Under the pieces are notes generated by a model. That model saw nothing but the letters and a program-made list of their open reading frames with translations. It ran no database searches and was not told the DNA's origin. 35,434 nt of DNA from an uncultured Clostridia bacterium (GTDB lineage: Bacteria > Bacillota > Clostridia > TANB77 > CAG-508): assembly GCA_934180065.1 (NCBI GenBank), contig CAKPRA010000016.1, forward strand, positions 1 to 35,434, in the 5' to 3' direction. This document shows, in pieces, positions 23,087 to 31,375 of the stretch (positions are counted from its first letter, which is position 1; every line of letters begins with the position of its first letter). The position numbers and the translations under genes were made by a program.

Positions 23087-23509
23087 TTATTCTTCGTTTT
23101 CGTCTTCTGCTCTAGGGAAAAATTCATCACATTTGCAATCTATTTTTTCTCCTTTTAAGCATTTTCCATGATGATGACATGTTGTGCAGATTTTAGAATG
23201 TTTTACTTTATTTGCCCAAATCTCTATTTCGTAAAACTTATTTGCACATAAAGGACCAAAAACAAATTGACCTTGTTTATCTGTAAATGTGTGTGTTACA
23301 GGTTTTCTTTCTTCTCTTTTTCCATCTTTATCAACCTCTATTAATTTTACAACAGCATCTTTTACTGGTTCATCATAACAATCTTTTATAATTCCATAGA
23401 TGACAGATCTATTATCTTCTGGTAAGTGAATATCAACATCGAATTGTTTTCCTGCAGATATAAAACCATCAACTCCTACAACAGGACAGATATTTTTATC
23501 ATATTCCAT
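23087..23509 (-). CDS. Carboxypeptidase-regulatory-like domain protein with Cys/His-rich tail
   Basis: A 140-residue protein without a signal peptide. Residues about 35-95 form a beta-sandwich of the carboxypeptidase regulatory-like type (VIYGIIKDCYDEPVKDAVVK, then HTFTDKQGQFVFGPL). The C-terminal part is rich in Cys and His (CTTCHHHGKC, then CKCDEFF), a likely metal site, followed by an acidic end. Function unknown. AAGGAG precedes the ATG, and the gene shares a bidirectional terminator with the small gene to its left. Confidence 0.7.
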   Translation of the reverse strand: MEYDKNICPVVGVDGFISAGKQFDVDIHLPEDNRSVIYGIIKDCYDEPVKDAVVKLIEVDKDGKREERKPVTHTFTDKQGQFVFGPLCANKFYEIEIWANKVKHSKICTTCHHHGKCLKGEKIDCKCDEFFPRAEDENEE

Positions 23510-23596
23510 AATATATAACTCCTTTCAAATTTGTTTAGTAGTTTGTCTACCTAGTATATATTATGAAAAAAATATCTAATTGTGAAAAAAATAGAG

Positions 23597-24031
23597 CTAT
23601 TTTGGAATATTTGGTATTGATTCAGGTAATAATAATCTTTCTGTACTTTGAATTTTCAAAGTTTTCCTAGACAATATATGTGATAATCTATATAAAAAAG
23701 CCCTAAAGTTACTATAATATTTTTTAAAATGTTGTAAATTAACAGTATAAATTAAATTATTATAAACCTTTTTACCATGTCTATCATATAAAATAAGGTA
23801 GTCCTCGGAATTAATTAAATGTACTAAATCTTGTTTTTGATAATAAGATGGTACGAATTTTCTATATGCTTGAGGACCATATATATTATATATTAAATTA
23901 AATTTCTGATAAGAATTTTTAAAAGTTACGTTTGTTTTAAATATTTTATTAAACATATATTCTTCGTATTCTATTTCAGCTAGAATATCGCGAACATCAC
24001 TTGATATTTCATATTTTAAGATTTTGTCCAT
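23597..24031 (-). CDS. Protein of unknown function
   Basis: A 144-residue protein, rich in Tyr, Lys and Asn, with no signal peptide or membrane segment (DKILKYEISSDVRDILAEIE, YNIYGPQAYRKFVPSYYQK, LLLPESIPNIPK). I recognise no domain. AGAAGAGG lies before the ATG on the minus strand. It is divergent from spoIVB with about 130 bases between them. Confidence 0.65.
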   Translation of the reverse strand: MDKILKYEISSDVRDILAEIEYEEYMFNKIFKTNVTFKNSYQKFNLIYNIYGPQAYRKFVPSYYQKQDLVHLINSEDYLILYDRHGKKVYNNLIYTVNLQHFKKYYSNFRAFLYRLSHILSRKTLKIQSTERLLLPESIPNIPK

Positions 24032-24164
24032 ATAAAACCTCTTCTTTTGTCATATTTTTTCTAATTATATCACATAAAAAATTAATGTAAAATAGAAATT
24101 TAAAATAAAAAATTAATAATAATTTTTTATAAAAATTTGGTTAACCTATAATTAGGTGATATTT

Positions 24165-25409
24165 ATGAAAAAATTAAAAAAAATTTGGATAATTTTATTT
24201 TTAGTAATTATATATGTTTATGTATGTAATATAACATTATTACCAGATAATATTATAATTTTTGAAGGTGAAGAGCTAAATTTTAGAACAATTGCAGGTG
24301 TAAATATTCGAAGAGCAAATAAACAAAGTCCTCAAATAATACAAGCATATAGTAAAATTGAAGATAATGATAATGTATATTCATCAGCTGGTAGTTTTGA
24401 AATCAATTTGGATTTATTTGGGACAATACCAGTAAAAGAAATTAATGTAAATGTTATAGAGCGAACCAAAATAATTCCTTGTGGAAATTTAATTGGAGTT
24501 AAAATGTATACTCCAGGAGTTTTGGTTGTTGGAATGTCAGAAATTGAGGGAAAAGATAATCAAAAATACAAACCATATCAGGATTCTGGAATTAAAGAAG
24601 GTGATATGATTATTGAAATAGATAATAAAAAAATAACAAATACAGATGAACTTATAAAAACAGTAAATTCTTGTGATGGAAAAAGCATAGAACTAAAATA
24701 TGTAAGAGAAGATAAAACAAAAACAACAAGCATTTTACCAGTTGAGAATTCGTCAAATGAATATAAGATTGGTTTATGGGTAAGAGATGCAGCAGCAGGA
24801 GTTGGAACTTTAACTTTTTATGAACCATCTACCAAAAGTTTTGCAGCTTTGGGTCATGGAATAGTTGATATTGATACAGGTGGAATATTTAATATTGCAA
24901 ATGGAGAATTAGTTTCAAGCAATTTATTATCAATAAAAAAAGGTGAGAAAAATAATCCTGGAGAAATTAAGGGAGCAATAGACTCTAATAGTGTAATTGG
25001 TCAGATTTATAAAAATACAAATTTTGGCGTATTTGGTAAAGTATCAAATGTTGGAAATATTGAATTTTCAGATAGTCAAGAATTAGATGTGGCTTTAAGA
25101 AGTGAGATTCATACAGGAGAAGCGGAAGTAATCTGCGAACTTGAAGAAGGTAAAAAAGAAAAATATAAAATACAAATTGAGAAGGTTTATACAAGTAATA
25201 ATTATGATAATAAAAGCATGCTTATAAAAATAACAGATGAAAGACTATTAAATAAAACAGGTGGAATTATTCAAGGAATGAGTGGCTCTCCTATAATTCA
25301 AGATGGAAAATTTATAGGAGCTGTTACAAATGTATTGGTATCTGATCCTACAACCGGTTATGCAATATTTGGAGATTTGATGATAAAACAAATGAGAGCA
25401 ACAACTTAA
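24165..25409 (+). CDS. spoIVB: SpoIVB peptidase (sporulation signalling protease)
   Basis: This is a serine peptidase (family S55) secreted from the forespore, which triggers pro-sigma-K processing in the mother cell. The 414-residue protein has an N-terminal membrane anchor (about 6-24) and a PDZ domain (about 105-190; GVKMYTPGVLVVGMSEIEG, DSGIKEGDMIIEIDNKKI). The peptidase domain contains catalytic His in AALGHGIVDID and catalytic Ser in IIQGMSGSPIIQDGK, followed by VTNVLVSDPTTGYAIFG. Both active residues are present. ATG 24165 is preferred; AGGTGA lies five bases upstream, and an in-frame GTG at 24156 overlaps that site. Its presence implies an endospore former. Confidence 0.95.
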   Translation: MKKLKKIWIILFLVIIYVYVCNITLLPDNIIIFEGEELNFRTIAGVNIRRANKQSPQIIQAYSKIEDNDNVYSSAGSFEINLDLFGTIPVKEINVNVIERTKIIPCGNLIGVKMYTPGVLVVGMSEIEGKDNQKYKPYQDSGIKEGDMIIEIDNKKITNTDELIKTVNSCDGKSIELKYVREDKTKTTSILPVENSSNEYKIGLWVRDAAAGVGTLTFYEPSTKSFAALGHGIVDIDTGGIFNIANGELVSSNLLSIKKGEKNNPGEIKGAIDSNSVIGQIYKNTNFGVFGKVSNVGNIEFSDSQELDVALRSEIHTGEAEVICELEEGKKEKYKIQIEKVYTSNNYDNKSMLIKITDERLLNKTGGIIQGMSGSPIIQDGKFIGAVTNVLVSDPTTGYAIFGDLMIKQMRATT

Positions 25410-25444
25410 TAAAGAAAATTAATATGCAATTTAATTTAGTAGAG

Positions 25445-25496
25445 CAGAATATGTGAATATATATCACTTCCTTTTAATATATATTCACATATCCTG
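25445..25496. repeat. Internally deleted family 1 element
   Basis: About 52 bases consisting almost only of the two inverted ends: CAGAATATGTGAATATATAT and ATATATATTCACATATCCTG, separated by CACTTCCTTTT, which is the sequence next to the right end in full copies. GAATAGTAAC follows at 25529-25538 as beside other copies. It looks like a deletion derivative that lost the body. Confidence 0.65.
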
Positions 25497-25639
25497 CTTA
25501 TTATAAATGAAAAAATTCTAGTAATAATGAATAGTAACTTTTATTTTTTGTTTTTTCCTCTGGAAATTTATTTGGTGTTGTGTTAATATCATGGTGTGGA
25601 AAAGGGATGGTTCCAAAATTTAAGATAATGGAGAAAAAT

Positions 25640-26959
25640 ATGAAGAAAAGAACATTGATAGAGATAATCTTAGGAAATGTAGGAGGGCTTCTTTTAGCTA
25701 TTGGAATGTGCATGATTTTTATACCAAATTGGAATTTAAGTGCAACAGGGGTGGCTTTAACAATATTTGGAGGTATAAATTTGTTAGCAATTATACCTAT
25801 ACATATTAAAGGACCACATAAATCAAGAATTTATAACTGGAAAAGGATTATTTTAAAAATTATTGTAATTACAATTGCTTTAATAATAGGATATGGAATT
25901 GGCGAAATAATTGCAAGAAAAAATATGATATTAGGTGTGGTAATATGGGTAATAGGATTGATGATAAGTATATTGTCATATCCAACTTATGAATATTATA
26001 AAGTTGATAAAAAGAAATTATTAAAAACAGCTTTAGGTACTATAGGTAGTATTATGTTAGCAGTAGGTATGTCTATGACTTTTATAAGATACTGGAATTT
26101 GACACTGTATGGAACAATAATAGGTTTAATAGGTGCTGCTCTGTTAGTATTTTTCGTATATTTGAATAAAAAAAATAATGAAGAGTTTTATTACATAGAT
26201 TTAAGATTCATAACACTTATAATTGTAGAGCTAATTGGAGGATTTTTAACTGTATTTGGAATTGTAAAAGTCTGTAGTGCAGATTTAAATCAAGATAATA
26301 GCATTTCTACTATAATAATAGGATTAATAACTTGTAGTATAGGTTTTTTAATATGTGCATTAAACATTCCAGAATATATATATTTAAAAACAAATAACTT
26401 ATTTAATAAAAAAATAAAAATAAATTTAAAAAATAAAGAAAATAATTATTCATTATCTAATTTAGTAATATTATTTTTTATATATGGATTTATTGGTTGG
26501 ATAATAGAATCTACATTTTTTGGGATTACAAATGGTAAATTTATTAATAGAGGTTTTTTGCATTTACCAATATTGCCAATTTATGGTTTTGGAGGAGTTG
26601 CAGTAACTTTTATATTTAGCAAAAATCAAAAAATGGTATTTATTAAAAGCTCATTAATAGTGTCTGTATTAGAATATTTAACATCATTTGTGTTAGAAAA
26701 AGTTTTTAATTTAAGATGGTGGGATTATAAAAATAATCCACTAAATATTAATGGAAGAATTTGTCTATTAAATTGTCTACTATTTGGACTTGGAGGATAT
26801 GTAATTGCTAAATTTATATCTCCATATTTAAATATAAAACTAAATCAATCAAATAAAAAAGTCATAAATATTATAAATGTAATTTTTAGTATAATTACTT
26901 TAACTGATTTTATATATACAATTTTTCATCCTAATATAGGTATTGGGGTTACAATATAA
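25640..26959 (+). CDS. Multi-pass membrane protein with C-terminal CmpB-type domain
   Basis: A 439-residue protein with about ten to eleven membrane helices. The C-terminal half (about 275-420) matches the 'putative ABC transporter type IV / CmpB' family: FIYGFIGWIIESTFFGI, NRGFLHLPILPIYGFGG, RWWDYKNNPLNINGRICL. The N-terminal half contains an internal duplication: GGLLLAIGMCMIFIPNWNL and GSIMLAVGMSMTFIRYWNL. Transport function has not been shown for the family. I chose ATG 25640 because GGAG lies six bases upstream; in-frame starts further left have no ribosome site. It follows spoIVB but is separated by a repeat remnant, so co-transcription is uncertain. Confidence 0.8.
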   Translation: MKKRTLIEIILGNVGGLLLAIGMCMIFIPNWNLSATGVALTIFGGINLLAIIPIHIKGPHKSRIYNWKRIILKIIVITIALIIGYGIGEIIARKNMILGVVIWVIGLMISILSYPTYEYYKVDKKKLLKTALGTIGSIMLAVGMSMTFIRYWNLTLYGTIIGLIGAALLVFFVYLNKKNNEEFYYIDLRFITLIIVELIGGFLTVFGIVKVCSADLNQDNSISTIIIGLITCSIGFLICALNIPEYIYLKTNNLFNKKIKINLKNKENNYSLSNLVILFFIYGFIGWIIESTFFGITNGKFINRGFLHLPILPIYGFGGVAVTFIFSKNQKMVFIKSSLIVSVLEYLTSFVLEKVFNLRWWDYKNNPLNINGRICLLNCLLFGLGGYVIAKFISPYLNIKLNQSNKKVINIINVIFSIITLTDFIYTIFHPNIGIGVTI

Positions 26960-27173
26960 GGTTTATTTCCTGTTATAATGTTAATTTTTTTTATAAATAT
27001 GAGTATTTTCTTAAAATATGGGCAATATATGTTTAGGAAGTTTTATATAAAGATTTTATTTCTAAAAATTTCCAGTGTATTTATTTAAAAAATGCACATT
27101 ATAATACTAGAAAAACAAATTTAGTTTTTTCTATGTATATTGTTTATTTTAAACAACAGGAGGTGAACTAATA

Positions 27174-27377
27174 ATGGCAAACACAAATAACTATAAGAAA
27201 GTTGTTCCTGCTGCTAAAGATGCTTTAAATAAATTTAAATATGAAGTAGCTAGTGAAGTAGGTGTTAACTTAAAAGACGGATATAACGGTGATATATCAG
27301 CTAAAGATGCTGGTAAAATCGGTGGACAAATGGTTAGAAAAATGATACAACAAGCTGAAGATAACATGACAAAATAA
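27174..27377 (+). CDS. Alpha/beta-type small acid-soluble spore protein
   Basis: This 67-residue DNA-binding protein coats spore DNA and protects it against UV and heat. The conserved N-terminal segment KFKYEVASEVGVNL includes the germination-protease cleavage region, and the C-terminal signature DISAKDAGKIGGQMVRKMI is clear. AACAGGAGGTGA gives a very strong ribosome site, as expected for an abundantly made protein. CATTATA at 27097-27103 with GTATT at 27077-27081 might be a forespore sigma promoter, but the spacing of 15 is short. It is a single-gene unit. Confidence 0.95.
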   Translation: MANTNNYKKVVPAAKDALNKFKYEVASEVGVNLKDGYNGDISAKDAGKIGGQMVRKMIQQAEDNMTK

Positions 27378-27459
27378 GTTTGGTAATGTAATCTAATATT
27401 TGAACAATATAAGACAGGGATTTCTTTATGTTTTATGTTTGCTATAAATTAGTGAATAT

Positions 27460-27482
27460 AGGCAGGGAGTTAATCCCTGCCT
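27460..27482 (+). terminator. Hairpin after the spore protein gene
   Basis: AGGCAGGGA, GTTAA loop, TCCCTGCCT: a perfect nine-pair stem. The following sequence (TAAAAATTCTATT) is only moderately T-rich, so termination is likely but not classical. Confidence 0.6.
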
Positions 27483-27553
27483 TAAAAATTCTATTGATTA
27501 TATATTAATAATATGATACAATTTACTACATACAAAAAGGAGAGATATAATTA

Positions 27554-27826
27554 ATGGAAAAATATATGTTTATGATATTAGGAATAGTTTTAGGAATAGG
27601 AATTGCATTATATGTATATGCTGTAAAAAGAGAGCGATATGCTAAATTAATTGCAAATGATAGAGAATGCTTTTCTACAAAAAAATTGGATATGGCATTG
27701 GATAATGCAGTTAGAAGAATGCAATTAGAGATGAAAGCATTAGGAAGAAAACTTACCGAAGAAGAAAAAAATGAAATAATTTTTAGTTTTCTAGAGCAAA
27801 GTAAAAGAAATGAGGTAGAAAATTAA
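27554..27826 (+). CDS. Small single-pass membrane protein, unknown
   Basis: A 90-residue protein: N-terminal membrane helix (YMFMILGIVLGIGIALYVYA), then a charged helical tail (RERYAKLIANDRECFSTKKL, then AVRRMQLEMKALGRKLTEEE). AAAAGGAGAG precedes the ATG. The tail faces the cytoplasm by the positive-inside rule. Family not recognised. Confidence 0.65.
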   Translation: MEKYMFMILGIVLGIGIALYVYAVKRERYAKLIANDRECFSTKKLDMALDNAVRRMQLEMKALGRKLTEEEKNEIIFSFLEQSKRNEVEN

Positions 27827-27844
27827 AGAATACTAAATTAAGTA

Positions 27845-27873
27845 TTGAAACTTTAATTTTAAAATGATATAAT
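27845..27873 (+). promoter_or_regulatory. Promoter of the proS T-box transcript
   Basis: TTGAAA (27845-27850), 17-base spacer, TATAAT (27868-27873). Confidence 0.75.
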
Positions 27874-27884
27874 AACAACATCTT

Positions 27885-28092
27885 AATATTAAAAATGTTG
27901 ATTAGGACATGATTAAATAAATGTATATACACAGAGAGCTTGGAAAAGGTGAGAGCCAAGTTATGAGAATATTTAATTCCTACCTATGAATGAAATAGTA
28001 AACTATTTCCGGTAAAAACCGTTAAAATATAAAAAGTTAAAAAGAGGATGGTACCGTGCAAAGCACGCCTTAAAACCATCTTCTTTTTGTTT
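27885..28092 (+). promoter_or_regulatory. Proline T-box riboswitch
   Basis: This tRNA-sensing leader reads through into proS when tRNA-Pro is uncharged. Stem I contains AGAGAGCTTGG and GGTGAGAGCCAAG (27933-27961) and a CCT triplet at 27979-27981 that fits a proline specifier. The T-box core GGATGGTACCGTGC (28046-28059) pairs in the antiterminator with the downstream GCACGCC. The competing terminator is AAGAGGATGGT (28042-28052) with ACCATCTTCTT (28075-28085) and TTTTTG. The specifier identity agrees with the gene that follows. Confidence 0.92.
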
Positions 28093-28148
28093 TTATATAA
28101 ACAAACATAAGGTAAAATCAACATGGAATTTTGAAAGGAGAGGATATA

Positions 28149-29585
28149 ATGAAAAATAATGATTTTGTTAAAGAAATAACAAATATTGATGAGGATTTTG
28201 CACAATGGTACACAGATATTGTATTAAAAGCAGACTTAGCAGATTATACAGATACAAAAGGGTGTATAGCAATAAAACCATATGGTTATGCAATTTGGGA
28301 AAATATACAAAAATATACAGATGAAAAATTTAAAGATACTGGAGTTGAAAATACATATTTTCCAGTATTAATTCCAGAAAGTTTATTACAAAAAGAAAAA
28401 GACCATGTAGAAGGATTTGCTCCAGAAGTAGCTTGGGTAACAGAAGCTGGTGGTGAAAAGCTTGATGAAAAACTATGTATTCGTCCAACATCAGAAACTA
28501 TAATATCTACAATGTATTCAAAATGGCTTAGCTCTTGGAGAGATTTACCATATTTATATAACCAATGGTGTAATGTTTTAAGATGGGAAAAAGAAACACG
28601 TCCATTTTTAAGATCAAGAGAATTTTTATGGCAAGAGGGACATACAATTCATGAAACCGCAGAAGAAGCAAAAGAAAGAACTTTGCAAATGCTTAATATA
28701 TATGCAGATGTAGTAGAAAATTTATTGGCAATTCCAGTAATAAAAGGAATAAAAACTGAAAAAGAAAAGTTTGCAGGAGCTGAGGCAACATATACAATTG
28801 AAACTATGATGTATGATGGAAAAGCCTTACAATCAGCAACATCACACTATTTTGGTCAAAACTTTACAAAGCCATTTAATGTAAAATTCCAAAATAGAGA
28901 AGGAAAAGAAGAATATGCATATCAAACATCTTGGGGAAGCTCTACAAGAATGATAGGAGCTTTAATAATGGCTCATGGAGATAATAGAGGACTAAAATTG
29001 CCACCAAAAGTTGCTCCAACTCAAGTTGTAGTTGTTCCTGTAGCAATGCACAAAGATGGTGTAAAGGAAAAAGCTAAAGAGCTATATGAAAATCTAAAAG
29101 AAAACTTTAGAGCAAAACTAGATGTAAGAGAGCAATATTCACCAGGTTATAAATTTAATGACTGGGAAATGAGAGGTGTACCAATAAGAATTGAAATTGG
29201 TCCAAGAGATATAGAAAATGGTGTTTGTGTTTTAGTAAGAAGAGATACTGCTGAGAAATGCACTGTTAACTTATCTGAAATAAACGAAAAAGTAGCTGAA
29301 ATGCTTGAAGATATACAAAAAAATATGTACGAAATGTGCAAAAAAAGAATGGAAGAAAAAACATCTATTGCATATACATTAGATGAATTCGTTGAAAAAA
29401 TAAATTCAAATCAAGGATTTATAAAAACAATGTGGTGCGGAAATGTTGAATGTGAAGAAAAAATAAAAGAGCTAACAGCAGCCAAATCAAGATGTATGCC
29501 ATTTGAACAAGAAAAATTATCAGATGTATGTGTATGTTGTGGGAAAAAGGCAGATAAAATGGTCGTTTGGGGAAGACAATACTAA
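28149..29585 (+). CDS. proS: Prolyl-tRNA synthetase, archaeal/eukaryotic type
   Basis: This class II enzyme charges tRNA-Pro. The 478-residue protein lacks the bacterial editing insertion. It has the shorter architecture: catalytic core with motif 2 LRWEKETRPFLRSREFLWQEG and motif 3 AHGDNRGLKLPPKVAP, an anticodon-binding domain (VVVPVAMHKDGVKEKAKEL), and a C-terminal zinc-binding segment ending CVCCGKKADKMVVWGRQY. This ProS type is common in Clostridia. GGAGAGG (28137-28143) precedes ATG 28149. It is controlled by the T-box immediately upstream. Confidence 0.96.
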   Translation: MKNNDFVKEITNIDEDFAQWYTDIVLKADLADYTDTKGCIAIKPYGYAIWENIQKYTDEKFKDTGVENTYFPVLIPESLLQKEKDHVEGFAPEVAWVTEAGGEKLDEKLCIRPTSETIISTMYSKWLSSWRDLPYLYNQWCNVLRWEKETRPFLRSREFLWQEGHTIHETAEEAKERTLQMLNIYADVVENLLAIPVIKGIKTEKEKFAGAEATYTIETMMYDGKALQSATSHYFGQNFTKPFNVKFQNREGKEEYAYQTSWGSSTRMIGALIMAHGDNRGLKLPPKVAPTQVVVVPVAMHKDGVKEKAKELYENLKENFRAKLDVREQYSPGYKFNDWEMRGVPIRIEIGPRDIENGVCVLVRRDTAEKCTVNLSEINEKVAEMLEDIQKNMYEMCKKRMEEKTSIAYTLDEFVEKINSNQGFIKTMWCGNVECEEKIKELTAAKSRCMPFEQEKLSDVCVCCGKKADKMVVWGRQY

Positions 29586-29786
29586 TATCGGTTAAAAATC
29601 ATATTAAACAATATAAAAAGGATGTAGAATTATAAGATGTTTTGCATTTTTATATATTATTTTGTAAAATAGAGCTAAAAAACGTAAATTTATAAAATAA
29701 TAAATATAGAATGATTAAATAAATATTATTGATAAAAATTGTATGATGTGTTAGACTATCATCAATAAATTTTAAGGAGTTAATAA

Positions 29787-31106
29787 ATGTATATTTTTAT
29801 AATAATAATTTTAATATTATTAAACGCATTTTTTGCAGCATCTGAGATTGCGTTTATTTCACTGAATGATGCGAAAATAGATATTCAAGCAAAAGAAGGA
29901 AATAAAAAAGCTAAAAAAATAAAATCTATGCTTGTAAACCCAAGTAAATTTTTGGCTACAATTCAAATAGGTATAACTTTGGCTGGTTTTTTATCAAGTG
30001 CATTTGCATCAGAAAGCTTTGCTAGTGAATTATCACCAATATTACATGATTGGATTCCAGCTGTAAGTTTAAATGCATGGAATAATATATCAATTATAGT
30101 AATAACAATTATTTTATCTTATTTTACACTTATTTTTGGAGAGCTAGTACCAAAAAGACTTGCTATGAAAAATAGTGAAAAAATTGCATTTGGAACTATA
30201 GGAATAATAAAAGCAATATCAGTTGTTACAGCACCATTTGTTAAATTTTTAACATTTTCAACAAATGTAGTTTCTAAAATATTTGGCGTTTCAGAAAATG
30301 ATGAAAAGACAGTAACTGAAGAAGAAATTAGAATGATGGTTGATGTCGGTGAAGAAAAAGGAACTATTGAAAAAGATGAAAAGAACATGATAAATAATGT
30401 TTTTGAGTTTAATGACAAGGTTGTTTCTGAAATAATGATACCAAGAACAGAGATTTTTGCTTTAAATGCAGATTTAACTATTAGTGAAGCAATTAATAAA
30501 ATTTCTGCAGAAAATGCAACACATAGTAGAATACCTGTTTATGTAAATACAATTGATGATATAATAGGATTTGTTCATATAAAAGAAATTGTATTTTCAA
30601 ATAAATCATCAGATATGAAAATAAAAGAGCTAATAAAAGAGCCATTTTTTGTGCCAGAAACAAAACCAATTAATGATTTATTTGAAGAGCTGAGAAAAAA
30701 CAGAAAACAAATTGCTTTTATTATTGATGAATATGGTGGAACTTCTGGAATTGTAACAATGGAAGATATATTAGAGGAAATTGTTGGAGAAATATATGAT
30801 GAATATGATGAAGTTAAAGATTTATTTGAACAGGTAGATGAAAACACTTATATTATTGATGGTGAAATGGCAATTTATGATGTTGAAGATTTATTAGACA
30901 TAGAAATTGAAGATGGTGATTATGATACAATATCAGGATTTATTGTGGAAAGATTAGGAAAAGTTCCAACAGATCAAGATAAAGGTAAAATAATCGAAAC
31001 TGATGATGTTGTTTATAAAATTGAGTCTGTTAAAGATAAACATATAGCAAAAGTAAAAGCTTGTAAAACAAATAAAGTTGAAGATGAAAAAAAGGAAGAA
31101 AAATAA
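29787..31106 (+). CDS. CNNM/CorC (HlyC)-family membrane protein with CBS pair
   Basis: A 439-residue protein. An N-terminal CNNM (DUF21) domain of three to four helices (about 1-180; AFFAASEIAFISLNDAKID, LATIQIGITLAGFLSSAF) is followed by a CBS pair (about 205-330; IMIPRTEIFALNADL, HSRIPVYVNTIDDIIGFVHI, FIIDEYGGTSGIVTMEDILE). A C-terminal CorC/HlyC domain completes it. Family members are linked to magnesium or cobalt efflux; the older 'haemolysin' name is misleading. AAGGAG lies seven bases before the ATG. About 200 bases without a gene separate it from proS. Confidence 0.92.
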   Translation: MYIFIIIILILLNAFFAASEIAFISLNDAKIDIQAKEGNKKAKKIKSMLVNPSKFLATIQIGITLAGFLSSAFASESFASELSPILHDWIPAVSLNAWNNISIIVITIILSYFTLIFGELVPKRLAMKNSEKIAFGTIGIIKAISVVTAPFVKFLTFSTNVVSKIFGVSENDEKTVTEEEIRMMVDVGEEKGTIEKDEKNMINNVFEFNDKVVSEIMIPRTEIFALNADLTISEAINKISAENATHSRIPVYVNTIDDIIGFVHIKEIVFSNKSSDMKIKELIKEPFFVPETKPINDLFEELRKNRKQIAFIIDEYGGTSGIVTMEDILEEIVGEIYDEYDEVKDLFEQVDENTYIIDGEMAIYDVEDLLDIEIEDGDYDTISGFIVERLGKVPTDQDKGKIIETDDVVYKIESVKDKHIAKVKACKTNKVEDEKKEEK

Positions 31107-31110
31107 ATTA

Positions 31111-31139
31111 TTGACAAAATCAGTTTTGTTTGTTAATAT
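31111..31139 (+). promoter_or_regulatory. Promoter of the leader peptide / second ABC exporter unit
   Basis: TTGACA at about 31111-31116, a 17-base spacer and TAATAT. The spacer contains ACAAAA-TCAG-TTTTGT, which could also act as a terminator hairpin for the preceding gene. Confidence 0.5.
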
Positions 31140-31175
31140 TGTAAACATAATAATTATAGAAAGAAGTGATTAAAA

Positions 31176-31220
31176 ATGGTAAGATTTATGCGTAAAGGTA
31201 AGGTTAATAAGACTAAATAA
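31176..31220 (+). CDS. Putative 14-residue leader peptide
   Basis: MVRFMRKGKVNKTK followed by TAA. A ribosome-site-like AAGAAGTGA lies six to seven bases before the ATG. The peptide is strongly basic and contains +x+ patterns (KGK). In known macrolide-inducible leaders, an Arg/Lys-x-Arg/Lys triplet is where the drug-bound ribosome stalls. The peptide lies between a promoter and two hairpins that precede an ABC exporter pair, which fits a translational or transcriptional attenuator. This is an inference; the frame is too short to prove by itself. Confidence 0.45.
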   Translation: MVRFMRKGKVNKTK

Positions 31221-31231
31221 TAGGCTGACAC

Positions 31232-31355
31232 ATGTATTTTTACTTGTAGAGGTCTATAAAACTAACAGGTAAAAATCACATTTTCTATATAATGTACGGA
31301 ATAAAGGTAGTGGATTTTTTTGTCTGCTACCTTTAAGTTGTTTTATATAGTAGAA
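31232..31355 (+). promoter_or_regulatory. Structured leader of the second ABC exporter operon
   Basis: Hairpin one: ATTTTTACTTGT (31236-31247) with ACAGGTAAAAAT (31265-31276). Hairpin two: AAAGGTAG (31303-31310) with CTACCTTT (31327-31334), enclosing a run of T residues. Hairpin two is nested in an outer pairing of TTTCTATATAA (31282-31292) with TTATATAGTAGAAA (about 31341-31354). The outer arms resemble the family 2 palindrome ends, so part of this may be a miniature element recruited into the leader. Confidence 0.45.
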
Positions 31356-31375
31356 ATCTAAAAGGAGGGGAAGAT

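Noticed and set aside
31282..31355. Plain intrinsic terminator
   Set aside because: The T-run lies inside the hairpin loop rather than after the stem, so it does not fit a simple terminator; kept only as a structured leader.
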